DNA of 47,418 nucleotides, taken from positions 1 through 47,418 of the forward strand of contig NZ_JAAIYA010000048.1 of NCBI RefSeq assembly GCF_010894405.1, written 5' to 3'. The notes below the pieces were generated by a model that was not told the DNA's origin, did not search any database, and worked only from the letters and a program-made list of their open reading frames with translations. The DNA is from Pyxidicoccus caerfyrddinensis (GTDB taxonomy: Bacteria; Myxococcota; Myxococcia; Myxococcales; Myxococcaceae). The position numbers and the translations under genes are program-made. This document shows positions 1-8,800 of this stretch, piece after piece (position 1 is the stretch's first letter; each line of letters opens with the position of its first letter).

Positions 1-1370
1 TCGTGGGCAATGCCCCCACCGGCTGGCTCATGCAGGGCCAGTGCGCCACCGTCTCCATCCAGGGCTCGGCCTGGCTGCCTCCCCCGGGCCTCCAGGGCGC
101 CTACCACCTGGGCGCCGTGGTGGACCCGTCCAACAACCGCCAGGAGCTCATCGAGGACAACAACTCCTCCTCTGGCTACCGCATCGGCGTGGGCAGCGCT
201 CCCGACTTCGTCATCACCTCCGTCACCGGGCCCACCAGCGTCCAGGACGGTCAGCCCCTCACCGCGCAGGTGGCGGTCTGCAACCACGGCACCCAGCCAG
301 GTGACGCCTACGTGGAGCTCTACCTGTCCGCCGACACCATCATCCGGACCAACACCGGGCCGGGGCCGATGGAGGACTCCTTCGTGGGCGGCATCCCCTC
401 GGGCACGCTCTTCCCCGGCCAGTGCACCACCGTCCCCATCCAGGGCTGGGCCTACACACCTCCCCCGAGCACCCAGGGTGCCTACCATCTGGGCGCCGTG
501 GTGGACCCGTCCAACAACAACCAGGAACTCATCGAGGACAACAACTCCTCCTCCGGCTACCGCATCGGCGTCGGCAGCGCGCCCGACTTCGTCATCACCT
601 CCGTCACCGGGCCCACCAGCGTCCAGGACGGTCAGCCTCTCACCGCGCAGGTGACGATCTGCAACCAGGGCACCAACTCCGGTGACTCGCAGGTGGAGCT
701 CTACCTGTCCGCCGACGCCATCATCCGGACCAACACCGCGCCGGGACCGATGGAGGACTCCTTCGTGGGCAACGCCCCCACCGGCTGGCTCATGCAGGGC
801 CAGTGCGCCACCGTCCCCATCCAGGGCTCGGCCTGGCTGCCTCCCCCGGGCCTCCAGGGCGCCTACCACCTGGGCGCCGTGGTGGACCCGTCCAACAACT
901 TCCAGGAGCTCATCGAGGACAACAACTCCTCCTCCGGCTACCGCATCGGCGTGGGCAACCGGCCCGACTTCGTCGTCACCGACGTGAAGGGCCCCACCAG
1001 CGTCCAGGACGGTCAGCCCCTCACCGCGCAGGTGACGGTCTGCAACCAGGGCACCAACTCCGGTGACTCCCAGGTGGAGCTCTACCTGTCCGCCGACGCC
1101 ACCATCCGGACCAACACCACGCCGGGGCCGATGGAGGACTCCTTCGTGGGCAACGCCCCCACCGGCTGGCTCATGCAGGGCCAGTGCGCCACCGTGCAGG
1201 TGACGGGCTCGGCCTGGCTGCCTCCCCCGGGCCTCCAGGGCGCCTACCACCTGGGCGCCGTCGTGGACCCGTCCAACAACCGCCAGGAGCTCATCGAGGA
1301 CAACAACTCCTCCTCCGGCTACCGCATCGGCGTGGGCAACCGGCCGGACTTCGTCATCACCTCCGTCACC
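1..1370 (+). repeat. Near-identical 381-bp tandem repeat units inside the CARDB gene
   Basis: The first part of the CARDB gene is a DNA-level tandem repeat with a period of exactly 127 codons (381 bp). The same stretch (TCGTGGGCAA.GCCCCCACC) recurs near 1, 762 and 1143, with a diverged version near 381. Copies up to about 1370 differ by few bases; the repeats after that share protein motifs but little DNA identity. This pattern suggests recent unequal crossing-over or gene conversion of the upstream copies. Confidence 0.85.
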
Positions 1371-2459
1371 GGCCCCTACAGCGTCAAGCCCAACACCTCC
1401 TTCAGCGCGAGCGTCGTCTTCTGCAACCGTGGCCAGCAGAGCGGCACCGCGGACGTGGACCTGTACCTGTCCGCGGACAGCGTCATCCGGCCGCCACAGG
1501 CCCCGCTGCCGCCCGAGGACTTCTTCCTGGGCACGGTGCCGGGGGTGACGCTCAACGCCGGCCAGTGCGTCAGCAGGAGCGTGAGCGCCATGTCGCCCGG
1601 GGTGATGGACGGTGCGTACAACCTGGGGGCGGTGGTGGACCCCCGCAACAACTCCCTGGAGCTCATCGAGGACAACAACCTCCTCACGGGCAACCGCATT
1701 GGAGTGGGCAACCTGCCGGACTTCGTCGTCACGGCCGTCACCGGGCCGTACAGCGTCAGGCAGGGCAACACGTTCAGCACCAGCGTCACCGTGTGCAACC
1801 GGGGGCAGCAGAGCGGCACCGTGGACGTGGACCTGTACCTGTCCTCGGACAACACCCTCCGCCTGCCGGTGCCCCCCCTGCCGCCCGAGGACTCCTACCT
1901 GGGCACGGTGACGGGCATCTCGCTCAACGTGGGCCTGTGCGCGAGCAGGACGCTGACCGTGACGGCGCCGTCGGTTCCGGACGGAGCCTGGTTCCTGGGC
2001 GCGGTGGTGGACCCCACCGGCAGCCGCGCGGAGCTCATCGAGGACAACAACACCCTGGCGGTCAACCGCATCGGCGTGGGCAACAAGCCGGACCTGGTCA
2101 TCACCTCGGTGACCTCGGCCTCCAGCGTGCGGCTGGGGGCGGCGTTCACCGTCAGCTTCACGGTGTGCAACCGGGGGCAGGCCGCGGCCGTCACGGACGT
2201 GGACCTCTTCTTCTCCTCGGACAACGTCATCCGCTCGCCGGTGGCGCCGCTGCCGCCTGAAGACGCCTACCTGGGCACGGTGACGGGGGTGTCGCTCAGC
2301 GCGGGCCAGTGCGTCACCCGCTCCCGCTCGGTGAACGCCAACGCGCCCACCACCGGCTCCTGGTACGTGGGCACCTCGGCGGACACGTACAGCGCCGTTC
2401 CGGAGCTCCTCGAGGACAACAACTCCCTGGCGGGCACGCTCGTCTCCGTCACGCCCTGA
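3..2459 (+). CDS. CARDB-repeat secreted/surface protein, 5' end outside window
   Basis: The reading frame is open at the window edge, so the N-terminus and any signal peptide are missing; 818 residues are visible. The protein is almost entirely tandem beta-sandwich repeats of the CARDB type (cell-adhesion-related domain found in bacteria). Each repeat carries a PDFVIT/PDLVIT start, a single Cys in a V.VCN..GQ segment, a VDLYLS(A/S)D strand and an ELIEDNN end. Six full repeats follow one partial repeat, starting near visible residues 66, 193, 320, 447, 570 and 694, at 123-127 residue spacing. A second conserved Cys (GQC.T) probably pairs with the first. No catalytic domain is visible. Such proteins are usually extracellular and serve in adhesion or as spacers between domains; that role is inferred here. 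The chain ends just after the last repeat (LVSVTP), so no C-terminal anchor is seen. Confidence 0.85.
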   Translation: MGNAPTGWLMQGQCATVSIQGSAWLPPPGLQGAYHLGAVVDPSNNRQELIEDNNSSSGYRIGVGSAPDFVITSVTGPTSVQDGQPLTAQVAVCNHGTQPGDAYVELYLSADTIIRTNTGPGPMEDSFVGGIPSGTLFPGQCTTVPIQGWAYTPPPSTQGAYHLGAVVDPSNNNQELIEDNNSSSGYRIGVGSAPDFVITSVTGPTSVQDGQPLTAQVTICNQGTNSGDSQVELYLSADAIIRTNTAPGPMEDSFVGNAPTGWLMQGQCATVPIQGSAWLPPPGLQGAYHLGAVVDPSNNFQELIEDNNSSSGYRIGVGNRPDFVVTDVKGPTSVQDGQPLTAQVTVCNQGTNSGDSQVELYLSADATIRTNTTPGPMEDSFVGNAPTGWLMQGQCATVQVTGSAWLPPPGLQGAYHLGAVVDPSNNRQELIEDNNSSSGYRIGVGNRPDFVITSVTGPYSVKPNTSFSASVVFCNRGQQSGTADVDLYLSADSVIRPPQAPLPPEDFFLGTVPGVTLNAGQCVSRSVSAMSPGVMDGAYNLGAVVDPRNNSLELIEDNNLLTGNRIGVGNLPDFVVTAVTGPYSVRQGNTFSTSVTVCNRGQQSGTVDVDLYLSSDNTLRLPVPPLPPEDSYLGTVTGISLNVGLCASRTLTVTAPSVPDGAWFLGAVVDPTGSRAELIEDNNTLAVNRIGVGNKPDLVITSVTSASSVRLGAAFTVSFTVCNRGQAAAVTDVDLFFSSDNVIRSPVAPLPPEDAYLGTVTGVSLSAGQCVTRSRSVNANAPTTGSWYVGTSADTYSAVPELLEDNNSLAGTLVSVTP

Positions 2460-2872
2460 CGGACAGTCAGCCCCGTCGGCCACGGCCCGGCCCGCGGCGT
2501 CCCTCACTCAGGGGCGCCGCGCGCGCCGGGCCGCGCTGTTTCCAGGGCCCTCGGCGAATCGTGCGCACCGGCCGCCCCCGTCCTCGACAGGGTTCCTACC
2601 CGGCGCATCCGCAATGGACCGGAGCGCTGACTCCGCGGTGCGTCGCCGGAAGAAGCGCCAGCGTCCATCGCGGACGCAAGGCGCCCTCCAAGGGCGCGTC
2701 TCCCTTAATGAGCGCCACAGGCGGGCCCGCCTTGCGGCGCTCCTGGCACACACGGTGCACCTGCGCCCCGGCGGCCACCCCTTCCCAGCAATGAGCCCAT
2801 GGATTGCGAGTCCCTACCCCGGGCCCGCCTCCACTCCTCACGAGGCCCCGCCCTCATGAAAGGTGCTTGTCC
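2460..2872. other. Intergenic region with two adjacent small hairpins
   Basis: No convincing gene is seen in these about 410 bases. Two perfect short inverted repeats sit side by side: GCGTCC/GGACGC at 2661-2677 (5-nt loop) and GCGCCCT/AGGGCGC at 2681-2697 (3-nt loop). No T-run follows, so a terminator call would be weak. The decarboxylase promoter must lie between here and 2860, but no clear -35/-10 pair can be named. Confidence 0.4.
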
Positions 2873-4132
2873 ATGAAACGCGTCTCTTATTTCGAGCTTC
2901 TCTCCAGGGCAGCGCCCGCTCAGTCGGCGTCGAGGGCCGCGGAGTCAAACCGGCTGTTCGCGGAGAGCCATCGCAAGCATCCCAAAGAGCTCGCGCCCTC
3001 CGTGCAGGCACTGGCCGAGTACGTGAGACGCCCGGAGAACGAGTTCCTCCGCATCTCCATCGGGAGCATGCTGGACGAGGCCAACCAGAAGAACGCGCTC
3101 AACATCAAGACGCCAGCGGACTTCTTCCAGCAGCTCGACAACGCGCTCAACAGCCTTCCGAAATACGACTCGAACTTCATGGCCGCGCTGCCGTTCTACA
3201 CGGTCCTGCAGCCCTTCATGGAGAACAGCTACGGCTGGGCCTTCTTCACCAACGAGGCGGTCCGGCCCTATTTCGCAGACATCCTGAAGGCCTATCACGC
3301 CAACCTGGAGACGCCCGCCTCTCTTGCCTACCTGAACGACTCGTACGGGAACTGGCTCAGCGCGGAGGCCAGGCAGTACCTGAGCCTGGACGAGTACGTC
3401 TATTCCCCCTGCGAGCCGCACGGCGGCTTCAAGTCCTGGAACGAGTTCTTCATTCGCAAGTTCAAGGACTTCGACGCCAGCCGCCCCCTGGCGCCCGACC
3501 CCACCGGGAAGGTGGTGATCAGCCCCGTGGACGGGCAGGTCTGGAAGATCTCCAAGCAGGTGCAGCGCGAGGCCACGTTCGACATCAAGGGCGAGCAGTA
3601 CTACCTCACGGACCTCCTCGCCGAGCCTGCCGACAGCCCCCTGCTGCGGCCCTTCGTCGACGGGCTGGCGGTGCAGATCGTCCTGATGCCTTTCAACTAT
3701 CACCGGTGGCACTCGCCGGTGACGGGCAAGATCAAGAAGGTGCGGACAGTCCCAGGGTACTTCTTCGCGCAGCCGGCCCCGAACCAGGACTACGCGGCAT
3801 CGTTCCCCTTCCTGAGCCACGTCAACACCCGGACGGTCGTCTTCATCGAGCCCTCGAATCCGGACATCGGCGAGGTCGCCGTCATCTTCGTGGGGTTGAC
3901 GGAGGTGTCCTCGTGCACGGCGACAGTCAAGGAAGGCGACCCGGTGCAGCGAGGAGACGAGATCGGCCACTTCGCCTTCGGCGGGTCGACCTGCTGCATC
4001 CTGTTCGACCGGTCGAAGATTGCTTCTCTCTCCATCACAGACAATGCCACGCTGGGCGACGGCGCCAGCGGGTCTGGGGAGAAGCTGGATAACATCGTGA
4101 TGGTGAGACAGAAAATCGCGAGCGCGCTGTAG
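2873..4132 (+). CDS. Phosphatidylserine decarboxylase-like (PsiD-type) amino acid/phospholipid decarboxylase
   Basis: A 419-residue pyruvoyl-dependent decarboxylase homologue. The C-terminal half is the phosphatidylserine decarboxylase fold. It has the SPVDGQVW segment, the histidine-bearing YHRWHSPVTG motif (His near 277 and 280) and the self-cleavage motif FGGST at 369-373. Ser372 would become the pyruvoyl group and the chain would split into beta and alpha subunits. The N-terminal about 150 residues form an extra helical domain like the PSDC domain (Pfam PF12588) of long bacterial and fungal forms, including aromatic amino acid decarboxylases of the PsiD type. The substrate therefore cannot be fixed: phosphatidylserine or a free amino acid such as tryptophan. 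No signal peptide is seen. The start at 2873 was chosen because the family N-terminus begins about there and a GAAAGG sequence lies upstream; an in-frame ATG at 2804 is unlikely. A secreted heme protein gene follows 42 bp later. Confidence 0.8.
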   Translation: MKRVSYFELLSRAAPAQSASRAAESNRLFAESHRKHPKELAPSVQALAEYVRRPENEFLRISIGSMLDEANQKNALNIKTPADFFQQLDNALNSLPKYDSNFMAALPFYTVLQPFMENSYGWAFFTNEAVRPYFADILKAYHANLETPASLAYLNDSYGNWLSAEARQYLSLDEYVYSPCEPHGGFKSWNEFFIRKFKDFDASRPLAPDPTGKVVISPVDGQVWKISKQVQREATFDIKGEQYYLTDLLAEPADSPLLRPFVDGLAVQIVLMPFNYHRWHSPVTGKIKKVRTVPGYFFAQPAPNQDYAASFPFLSHVNTRTVVFIEPSNPDIGEVAVIFVGLTEVSSCTATVKEGDPVQRGDEIGHFAFGGSTCCILFDRSKIASLSITDNATLGDGASGSGEKLDNIVMVRQKIASAL

Positions 4133-4174
4133 CGGCGAGCCTCGCATCGGTAACCTTCACCCAGGACGAATCCC

Positions 4175-5392
4175 ATGACCAGATTTGCTTTCCCTGCCAT
4201 CGTCGGAACGATGGCCATCATTGGCGGGGCATGCCTCGCCACCTCGAACTCGGCGACGAGACCGGACGTGACTTCCAATACGGTGGCGGTCGCGGTTCCA
4301 GCGAGAGCCGGAGCGGTGACGGGGTCCAACCAGAACTCGGACGAATTCATCTGGCGCCTGCTCGCCCAGTTCGCGGCGCCGGTGCAGCCCACACAACCTT
4401 CGCCGGTGGTGTTCGAGACGTGGGCCTCCGACGCCGACGTCTTCTCATACACGCCTCACTGGCCTGGCCCGAACGAGCCGAAGAAGTTCCAGCGGAGCGT
4501 GCTCGAAAGGACGGCGGCCGGGTCGGCGTCGGGTCCCATCGACGTCACCTGCGCCACCCCCGGAAACGCCGCGGTCGGCGGGTTCCCGACCCACGGCACG
4601 CCAACGCCGTGCATCGCCGAGGAGGTGAAGCGGAACCGCCCGCAGTTCGACTACATCGTCAACAACAACCTCAATACCCAGGCGGGGCTGAGGGCCGCCT
4701 ACGCGAAGAGCTTCCAGGTCGTGATGCCGACGGAGGCCATTTCCGTCAAGGGCGACTGGGTTCCCGTGCAGACGCTGCTGCAATGGCTCCCCTCACTCGG
4801 CAGCATCGCCAACATCCAGAAGCTGTACTACACGAATACCTCCGGCGGGGTTGAGTATGCCCTGGTCTCACTGCACGTGAGCAGCCGGCAGAACACGAAC
4901 TGGGTCTGGGGAACCTTCGAGCATCAGATGAATCCCGGCCGCTGCGATGACCTTGGCTGCTACGACACCTTCGGTGCGACGAACCCGGCCGTCCCCCCGA
5001 ATCGGACGGCGGTCAACACGCAGTACGGCGCCTGCGAAAAGACGCCCCAGCTCGCGGCCGTGATGGCCCAGGCGGGCCTGTCGGCGGTCTGGAACAACTA
5101 CTGTCTGAAGTCGACGATGGTGGACTACACCGCCCCCGACGGCACGCCCTACGCGCTGGGCAATTCGGTCATCGAGCGAATCGTGGGGAACGGGACCGTG
5201 GCCGCCTCGTCCTGCATCGCCTGCCACGTCTACGCATCCTTCGGGTCTGCCGGCGCGACGCTCCCCGCGGCGCAGGCGATGCTCCCCTACAACCCGACCG
5301 GCAAGCCCATCCCCGCCGTGCTCGACGGTTCGCTGCAGTTCGACTTCATGTGGGGCGTCCTGCTGGCGCCTCCGCCGCCGAAGGCGAAATGA
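4175..5392 (+). CDS. Secreted mono-heme protein with one C-terminal CxxCH
   Basis: A 405-residue exported protein. The N-terminus (TRFAFPAIVGTMAIIGGAC) is a signal sequence ending in a Cys, with a poor lipobox (Gly rather than Leu/Val at -3), so lipid attachment is uncertain. A single heme c motif, CIACH, lies at 347-351 near the C-terminus. The rest has several other cysteines (for example near CATPGN and TPCIAEE) and no recognised domain. An AGGA sequence 8 bp upstream supports the ATG at 4175. It sits 42 bp after the decarboxylase-like gene on the same strand and may share its transcript. It could be a periplasmic electron carrier or an uncharacterised c-type cytochrome family member; the function is not assigned. 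Confidence 0.7.
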   Translation: MTRFAFPAIVGTMAIIGGACLATSNSATRPDVTSNTVAVAVPARAGAVTGSNQNSDEFIWRLLAQFAAPVQPTQPSPVVFETWASDADVFSYTPHWPGPNEPKKFQRSVLERTAAGSASGPIDVTCATPGNAAVGGFPTHGTPTPCIAEEVKRNRPQFDYIVNNNLNTQAGLRAAYAKSFQVVMPTEAISVKGDWVPVQTLLQWLPSLGSIANIQKLYYTNTSGGVEYALVSLHVSSRQNTNWVWGTFEHQMNPGRCDDLGCYDTFGATNPAVPPNRTAVNTQYGACEKTPQLAAVMAQAGLSAVWNNYCLKSTMVDYTAPDGTPYALGNSVIERIVGNGTVAASSCIACHVYASFGSAGATLPAAQAMLPYNPTGKPIPAVLDGSLQFDFMWGVLLAPPPPKAK

Positions 5393-5405
5393 CGTTCCCC
5401 TGAGA

Positions 5406-5425
5406 GGGCTCTCCTTCCCGAGCCC
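5406..5425. terminator. Hairpin between two convergent genes
   Basis: A perfect 6-bp inverted repeat, GGGCTC and GAGCCC with an 8-nt loop, lies in the 44-bp space between the 3' ends of the heme protein gene and the ankyrin gene. The position between convergent genes suits a bidirectional terminator. No strong T-run is present. Confidence 0.45.
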
Positions 5426-5436
5426 CGCCCCGGAGC

Positions 5437-6450
5437 TCAGCGCGTCAGGAGCGAGATGACCTCGCTTCTGTCGACGGGCGCGCGACGGCGCCTCAGCGAC
5501 GACCTCCCCTCGCCCTCGCTCGCCTGGGCTTCGAGGACGAGGTCGAGCGCGGTCTTCCCGTCCTTGTCACGCGCGGTCTTGTCCGCCCCTGCCCCGAGCA
5601 GGAAGGCCACGACAGGCGCGTGGTTCTCATACGCCGCCCACATCAGTGGCGTCATCGCGGCGGCGTCGGGCGTGTCACGCCCGGCGCCCTCCTTCAGGAG
5701 CTGCTCGACGGCGTCCAGGCGCCCCAGCTCGGCGGCCACCGACAGCGCCGTCTGCCCTCTGTAGCCCTTCGCATCTCGCGCCCGGGTCGCCCGCGCGAGC
5801 GCGAGCACCACCGGGGTGGCGTTCGCGCCAAGCAGCGCACGGCTCCCCGCCGCGAGCGGCGTCGCCCCGTCATTGTCGACGACGTCCGCCGATGCCCCTG
5901 CGTCCAGCAGCCAGCCCACCACCTCCCCTCGCCCGTCGCTCGCGGCATGGTGCAACGCCGTCTTGCCCTCCGCGTCGCGCGCATCGAGCGAAGCGCCCCC
6001 GTCCACCAGCGCGCTGGCGACGGCCACGCTCTTCGCGGCGGAGAGCGGCAGCTTTCCCGAGCTCGTCGGCTGGTGCGGGTTCACCTTGCCGACGAGCAAC
6101 GCCCTGACCACGTCCGCATGGGCTGTCGCCGCGAAGAGCGGCGTGACGCCCGCGCTATTGGCGAGCCCGGCGTCCGCGCCGCTCGCCAGGAGCTTCTCCA
6201 CCACCGCGACGTGCCCGGCGTGCGATGCAGCCATGAGCGCCGTCGCGCCCCCGGAGTTCTTGTGGTTCACCCGCGCGCCGTGCGCGAGGAGCAGCGCCAC
6301 GCACGCGAGGTGCCCTTGCGCCGCCGCCGCCGTCAGCGGACTTTCCCCACGGTCCCCGGGAGCTTCGACCTTTCCCCCCTGCGCGAGCGCGGCTTCCAGC
6401 TCGCCCGCAGCGCCTCGCTCCGCCAGGTCAAATACGTTCGGCTTCGTCAT
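5437..6450 (-). CDS. Ankyrin-repeat protein
   Basis: A 337-residue protein built of about nine ankyrin repeats. Typical unit ends are seen, such as GESPLTAAAAQGHLACVALL, GATALMAASHAGHVAVVEKL, GKTALHHAASDGRGEVVGWL and MTPLMWAAYENHAPVVAFLL. Some middle repeats (residues about 115-150 and 190-220) are shortened or degenerate. There is no signal peptide, membrane segment or catalytic domain, so it is likely a cytoplasmic protein-protein interaction scaffold. The C-terminus is basic (SSLRRRRAPVDR) and ends SEVISLLTR. It is convergent with the upstream heme protein gene and has no obvious operon partner. The partner protein is unknown. Confidence 0.9.
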   Translation of the reverse strand: MTKPNVFDLAERGAAGELEAALAQGGKVEAPGDRGESPLTAAAAQGHLACVALLLAHGARVNHKNSGGATALMAASHAGHVAVVEKLLASGADAGLANSAGVTPLFAATAHADVVRALLVGKVNPHQPTSSGKLPLSAAKSVAVASALVDGGASLDARDAEGKTALHHAASDGRGEVVGWLLDAGASADVVDNDGATPLAAGSRALLGANATPVVLALARATRARDAKGYRGQTALSVAAELGRLDAVEQLLKEGAGRDTPDAAAMTPLMWAAYENHAPVVAFLLGAGADKTARDKDGKTALDLVLEAQASEGEGRSSLRRRRAPVDRSEVISLLTR

Positions 6451-6566
6451 GCGAACAGCCTACAAGTCTCGACCAGCCCTGCCCACAACGCGCTCCTTCG
6501 AGGCGGATGGGTGCCCGGAGGGAGAGGCCTGCCACACCCGTCGGACGTGGCAGGAATCAGCCCGAC

Positions 6567-6857
6567 CTACGAGCAGATGAAAGAGGTGTCCGTATAGTAG
6601 GGCGTCACCTGGCCCGACTGCGTGATGTACCCCGAGCAGTCGTAGTGCCAGGCTCCCGCCCAGACGGTCTTGGCCGCGTTGCTGTAATAGGTCCGGTGCT
6701 GGCCATACCGCGTCTCCCCACCGGGCTCCACTTGCCGCTGCTCCACCGTGCTCACCGCGGCCGCGGGTTCCCCTTCCTCTGACTCCTGGGTGGCCGGTCC
6801 ACCGCAAGCGCTGACCAGCAGCGCGGACGTCGCAATGACCCAACGGGACAGCGTCAT
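6567..6857 (-). CDS. Small lipoprotein, DUF6289-like
   Basis: A 96-residue lipoprotein. The start at 6857 has a near-ideal AAGGAG ribosome site 6 bp upstream. The signal ATSALLVSAC fits the lipobox V-S-A-C, placing the acylated Cys at residue 18. After an acidic linker comes a compact domain with RTYYSN, a WHYDCSGY motif and a C-terminal TSFIC. The two cysteines probably form a disulfide. Small myxobacterial proteins with a YYSD...C.G...C pattern are grouped as DUF6289; the assignment is from memory of the pattern and is tentative. It is transcribed alone, with about 80 bp to the next gene upstream. The function is unknown, and extracytoplasmic placement is inferred from the lipobox. Confidence 0.75.
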   Translation of the reverse strand: MTLSRWVIATSALLVSACGGPATQESEEGEPAAAVSTVEQRQVEPGGETRYGQHRTYYSNAAKTVWAGAWHYDCSGYITQSGQVTPYYTDTSFICS

Positions 6858-6934
6858 GGTGTGCTCCTTGCGCGGAGTAACGATGTTGCAGGTGCAATGA
6901 TAACAAACCCTGACGTCTCGCGGCCACTGCCGCC

Positions 6935-8800
6935 CTACCACCCCGCCAGGCCGGGCCGGCTCGGGTAGGGGTAGCAGCAGGCCGGATAGGGGTTCTCGGA
7001 CAACGCGGGAGCCCCTTGCGTGTACGCAAGGCTCACCGTCTCCCAGCTCCGGACGTCGCCATCGGTGGGCCCCGCCCCATCGTCGGCAAAGGGCAGGTGG
7101 ATGAGCGCGCCCCCGGAGAGCGCGGGCTCGTGCTTCAACCCCAGGCCCACGCGCTGCTCGGCGAGCGCGCCCGGCGGGAGCTGGACGCGCACCTCCACAT
7201 GCACGGTGCCCAGGTCGTCCGCGGGTTCGGACACACGTGCCTTCCAGCCCCACAGCTCGGGGCCGAGGGCCGCGTCGAAGGCGCCGTTACACGTCCCCTT
7301 GCCCTGGGCCTGCGGCGTCACCTTCGCCACCGTCTCCCCGGGGCCAATGGTGTAGCTGAAGCGGAGGCGCCGGTCCTCCGGCCCGGGCGATGCGGGGTTG
7401 GCCGGGCAACCCCGCCCCTGGAGCGTGGTGAGCCGCCCGTCGTCCAGCCACAGCGTCACCGTGCCGCCCTCCCCTCCCGCTGCCGCGCCATGGCCCGCGA
7501 GCTTCAGCGAGGCGTACAGCACGCCCGAGTCCTTCGAGTGAACCAGGGACACCTGCGCGGGCGCATGCGCCGGGTTGCCCCGGTCCACCACCAGGAAGCG
7601 CGTGGCGTTCTTCAGGTCCGTGCCCCGCACCACGCCATCCAGCACCGGCTCCGCGAAGACGGCCCAGTCAGGCGCCCACGACTGCCCCACCTCCTGCGAC
7701 GGGACATAGGAGGTATTCGGCGTGGCGCGCACCACCGTCCAGCCTCCGTGAGTCCCACCCCCCGTCCACTCCACAGGGCCACTGCCCACGCGGATGGGCG
7801 ACGTGTCCGGGGTGCGCCCGGAGAAGTCGTGCTCCTCCACCACGCGGCCCGAGCCCCCTCGCACCGTCACCCGGTCCACCCGGGCGGTGTCCAGGCCCTC
7901 GCTGCCGCTCCCGTTCTTCACGTACGCGAAGCGCACCTTCTTCGTGCCCTCGCCCACGTTCAGCCGGATGTGCGCGGCCTGGTTGCGCCCGGAGGCCGAC
8001 CACACCGGCGCGCCCGGCTTCGCCATCACGTCGTAGACGTAGACGTTGAGCCGGTCTCCCGCCTCCGAGTCCACGAAGGCGTCGAACTCCAGCGCGCCCT
8101 TCCACGGAGGACAGCCGGGGGTGCAGGCCTGGGGGCTCCAGGTGAGGGTGCGCTCCATGTACGACACGCTGCCGTCCTGCCCCGCCTGCGCCACCGGCCT
8201 CGCGGCGCTCTGCTGGACACCCGGAGTGCCAGGCTGCCATCCGCCACCGAAGCCCGCCACGAGCCAGCCCACTGGGACTGTGTTCGTCAGCGAGTCGAAG
8301 CGGTGGATTTCGAAGCGTCCCTGTCCTCCCGAGGAGAACGCCGCCACGTCGTCCACCCAGGCGGTGTCCGTCCCCTCGGTGCCGGCCGCGTCCTTCTGGT
8401 AGGCGAAGCGCACCTTCACGTTGCCACTGGCGGCCACGGCGAGCCGCTGGCGTCCCCGGCGGTTCAGCCCGGACATGGACCACACCGGGTTGACGAGGTC
8501 ATTCAGATACACCCGCAGGAAGTCCCTCCCCTCCTCCGAGTCCACGAAGTAGTCGAACTCGATGGCGTTGGTCCCCGCGGGAAACGCGATGGTGCGCTCC
8601 AGGACGGACAGCGTCCCATGCTGGTCCACCATGGCGGCCGGGCGCTCCATGCGGCGGTCGATGACGGGCATGCGTGTCGCGGCGGCGGCGTGGAGGGACA
8701 GGAGCGTCAGCAGGGCCAGGGCCCACGGCAGGACATGTCGCATGGGAATGGGAGCAGCGAAGGAGTGAACAGCGGGGCGGCGCGGGCGAGGAGCGCTCAT
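6935..8800 (-). CDS. Large secreted protein with two tandem beta-sandwich-like repeats
   Basis: About 621 residues, exported. The ATG at 8800 overlaps the stop of the upstream phosphodiesterase gene (ATGA). From that start the hydrophobic signal (VLPWALALLTLLSLHAAAA) is preceded by about 20 residues. An internal ATG at 8743 would give a more usual signal peptide but has no good ribosome site. Two homologous segments of about 100 residues are visible, near residues 60-160 and 215-330. Each carries an ERT..., EFD.FVDSE, PVWS.SG.N, KVRFAY.K and G(S/T)EG.DTA.VD pattern. The C-terminal 200 residues (STRFLVVDRGN-like to the end) are unrelated to these and contain paired cysteines. No enzyme motif is recognised. 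Coupling to the phosphodiesterase suggests joint secretion and action on a common extracellular target; that is inference. Confidence 0.7.
   Translation of the reverse strand: MSAPRPRRPAVHSFAAPIPMRHVLPWALALLTLLSLHAAAATRMPVIDRRMERPAAMVDQHGTLSVLERTIAFPAGTNAIEFDYFVDSEEGRDFLRVYLNDLVNPVWSMSGLNRRGRQRLAVAASGNVKVRFAYQKDAAGTEGTDTAWVDDVAAFSSGGQGRFEIHRFDSLTNTVPVGWLVAGFGGGWQPGTPGVQQSAARPVAQAGQDGSVSYMERTLTWSPQACTPGCPPWKGALEFDAFVDSEAGDRLNVYVYDVMAKPGAPVWSASGRNQAAHIRLNVGEGTKKVRFAYVKNGSGSEGLDTARVDRVTVRGGSGRVVEEHDFSGRTPDTSPIRVGSGPVEWTGGGTHGGWTVVRATPNTSYVPSQEVGQSWAPDWAVFAEPVLDGVVRGTDLKNATRFLVVDRGNPAHAPAQVSLVHSKDSGVLYASLKLAGHGAAAGGEGGTVTLWLDDGRLTTLQGRGCPANPASPGPEDRRLRFSYTIGPGETVAKVTPQAQGKGTCNGAFDAALGPELWGWKARVSEPADDLGTVHVEVRVQLPPGALAEQRVGLGLKHEPALSGGALIHLPFADDGAGPTDGDVRSWETVSLAYTQGAPALSENPYPACCYPYPSRPGLAGW

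Noticed and set aside
1..1370. Regular repeats at the window start considered as a CRISPR array
   Set aside because: The period is 381 bp, it is in-frame, and it encodes CARDB protein repeats; there are no short repeats with unique spacers.
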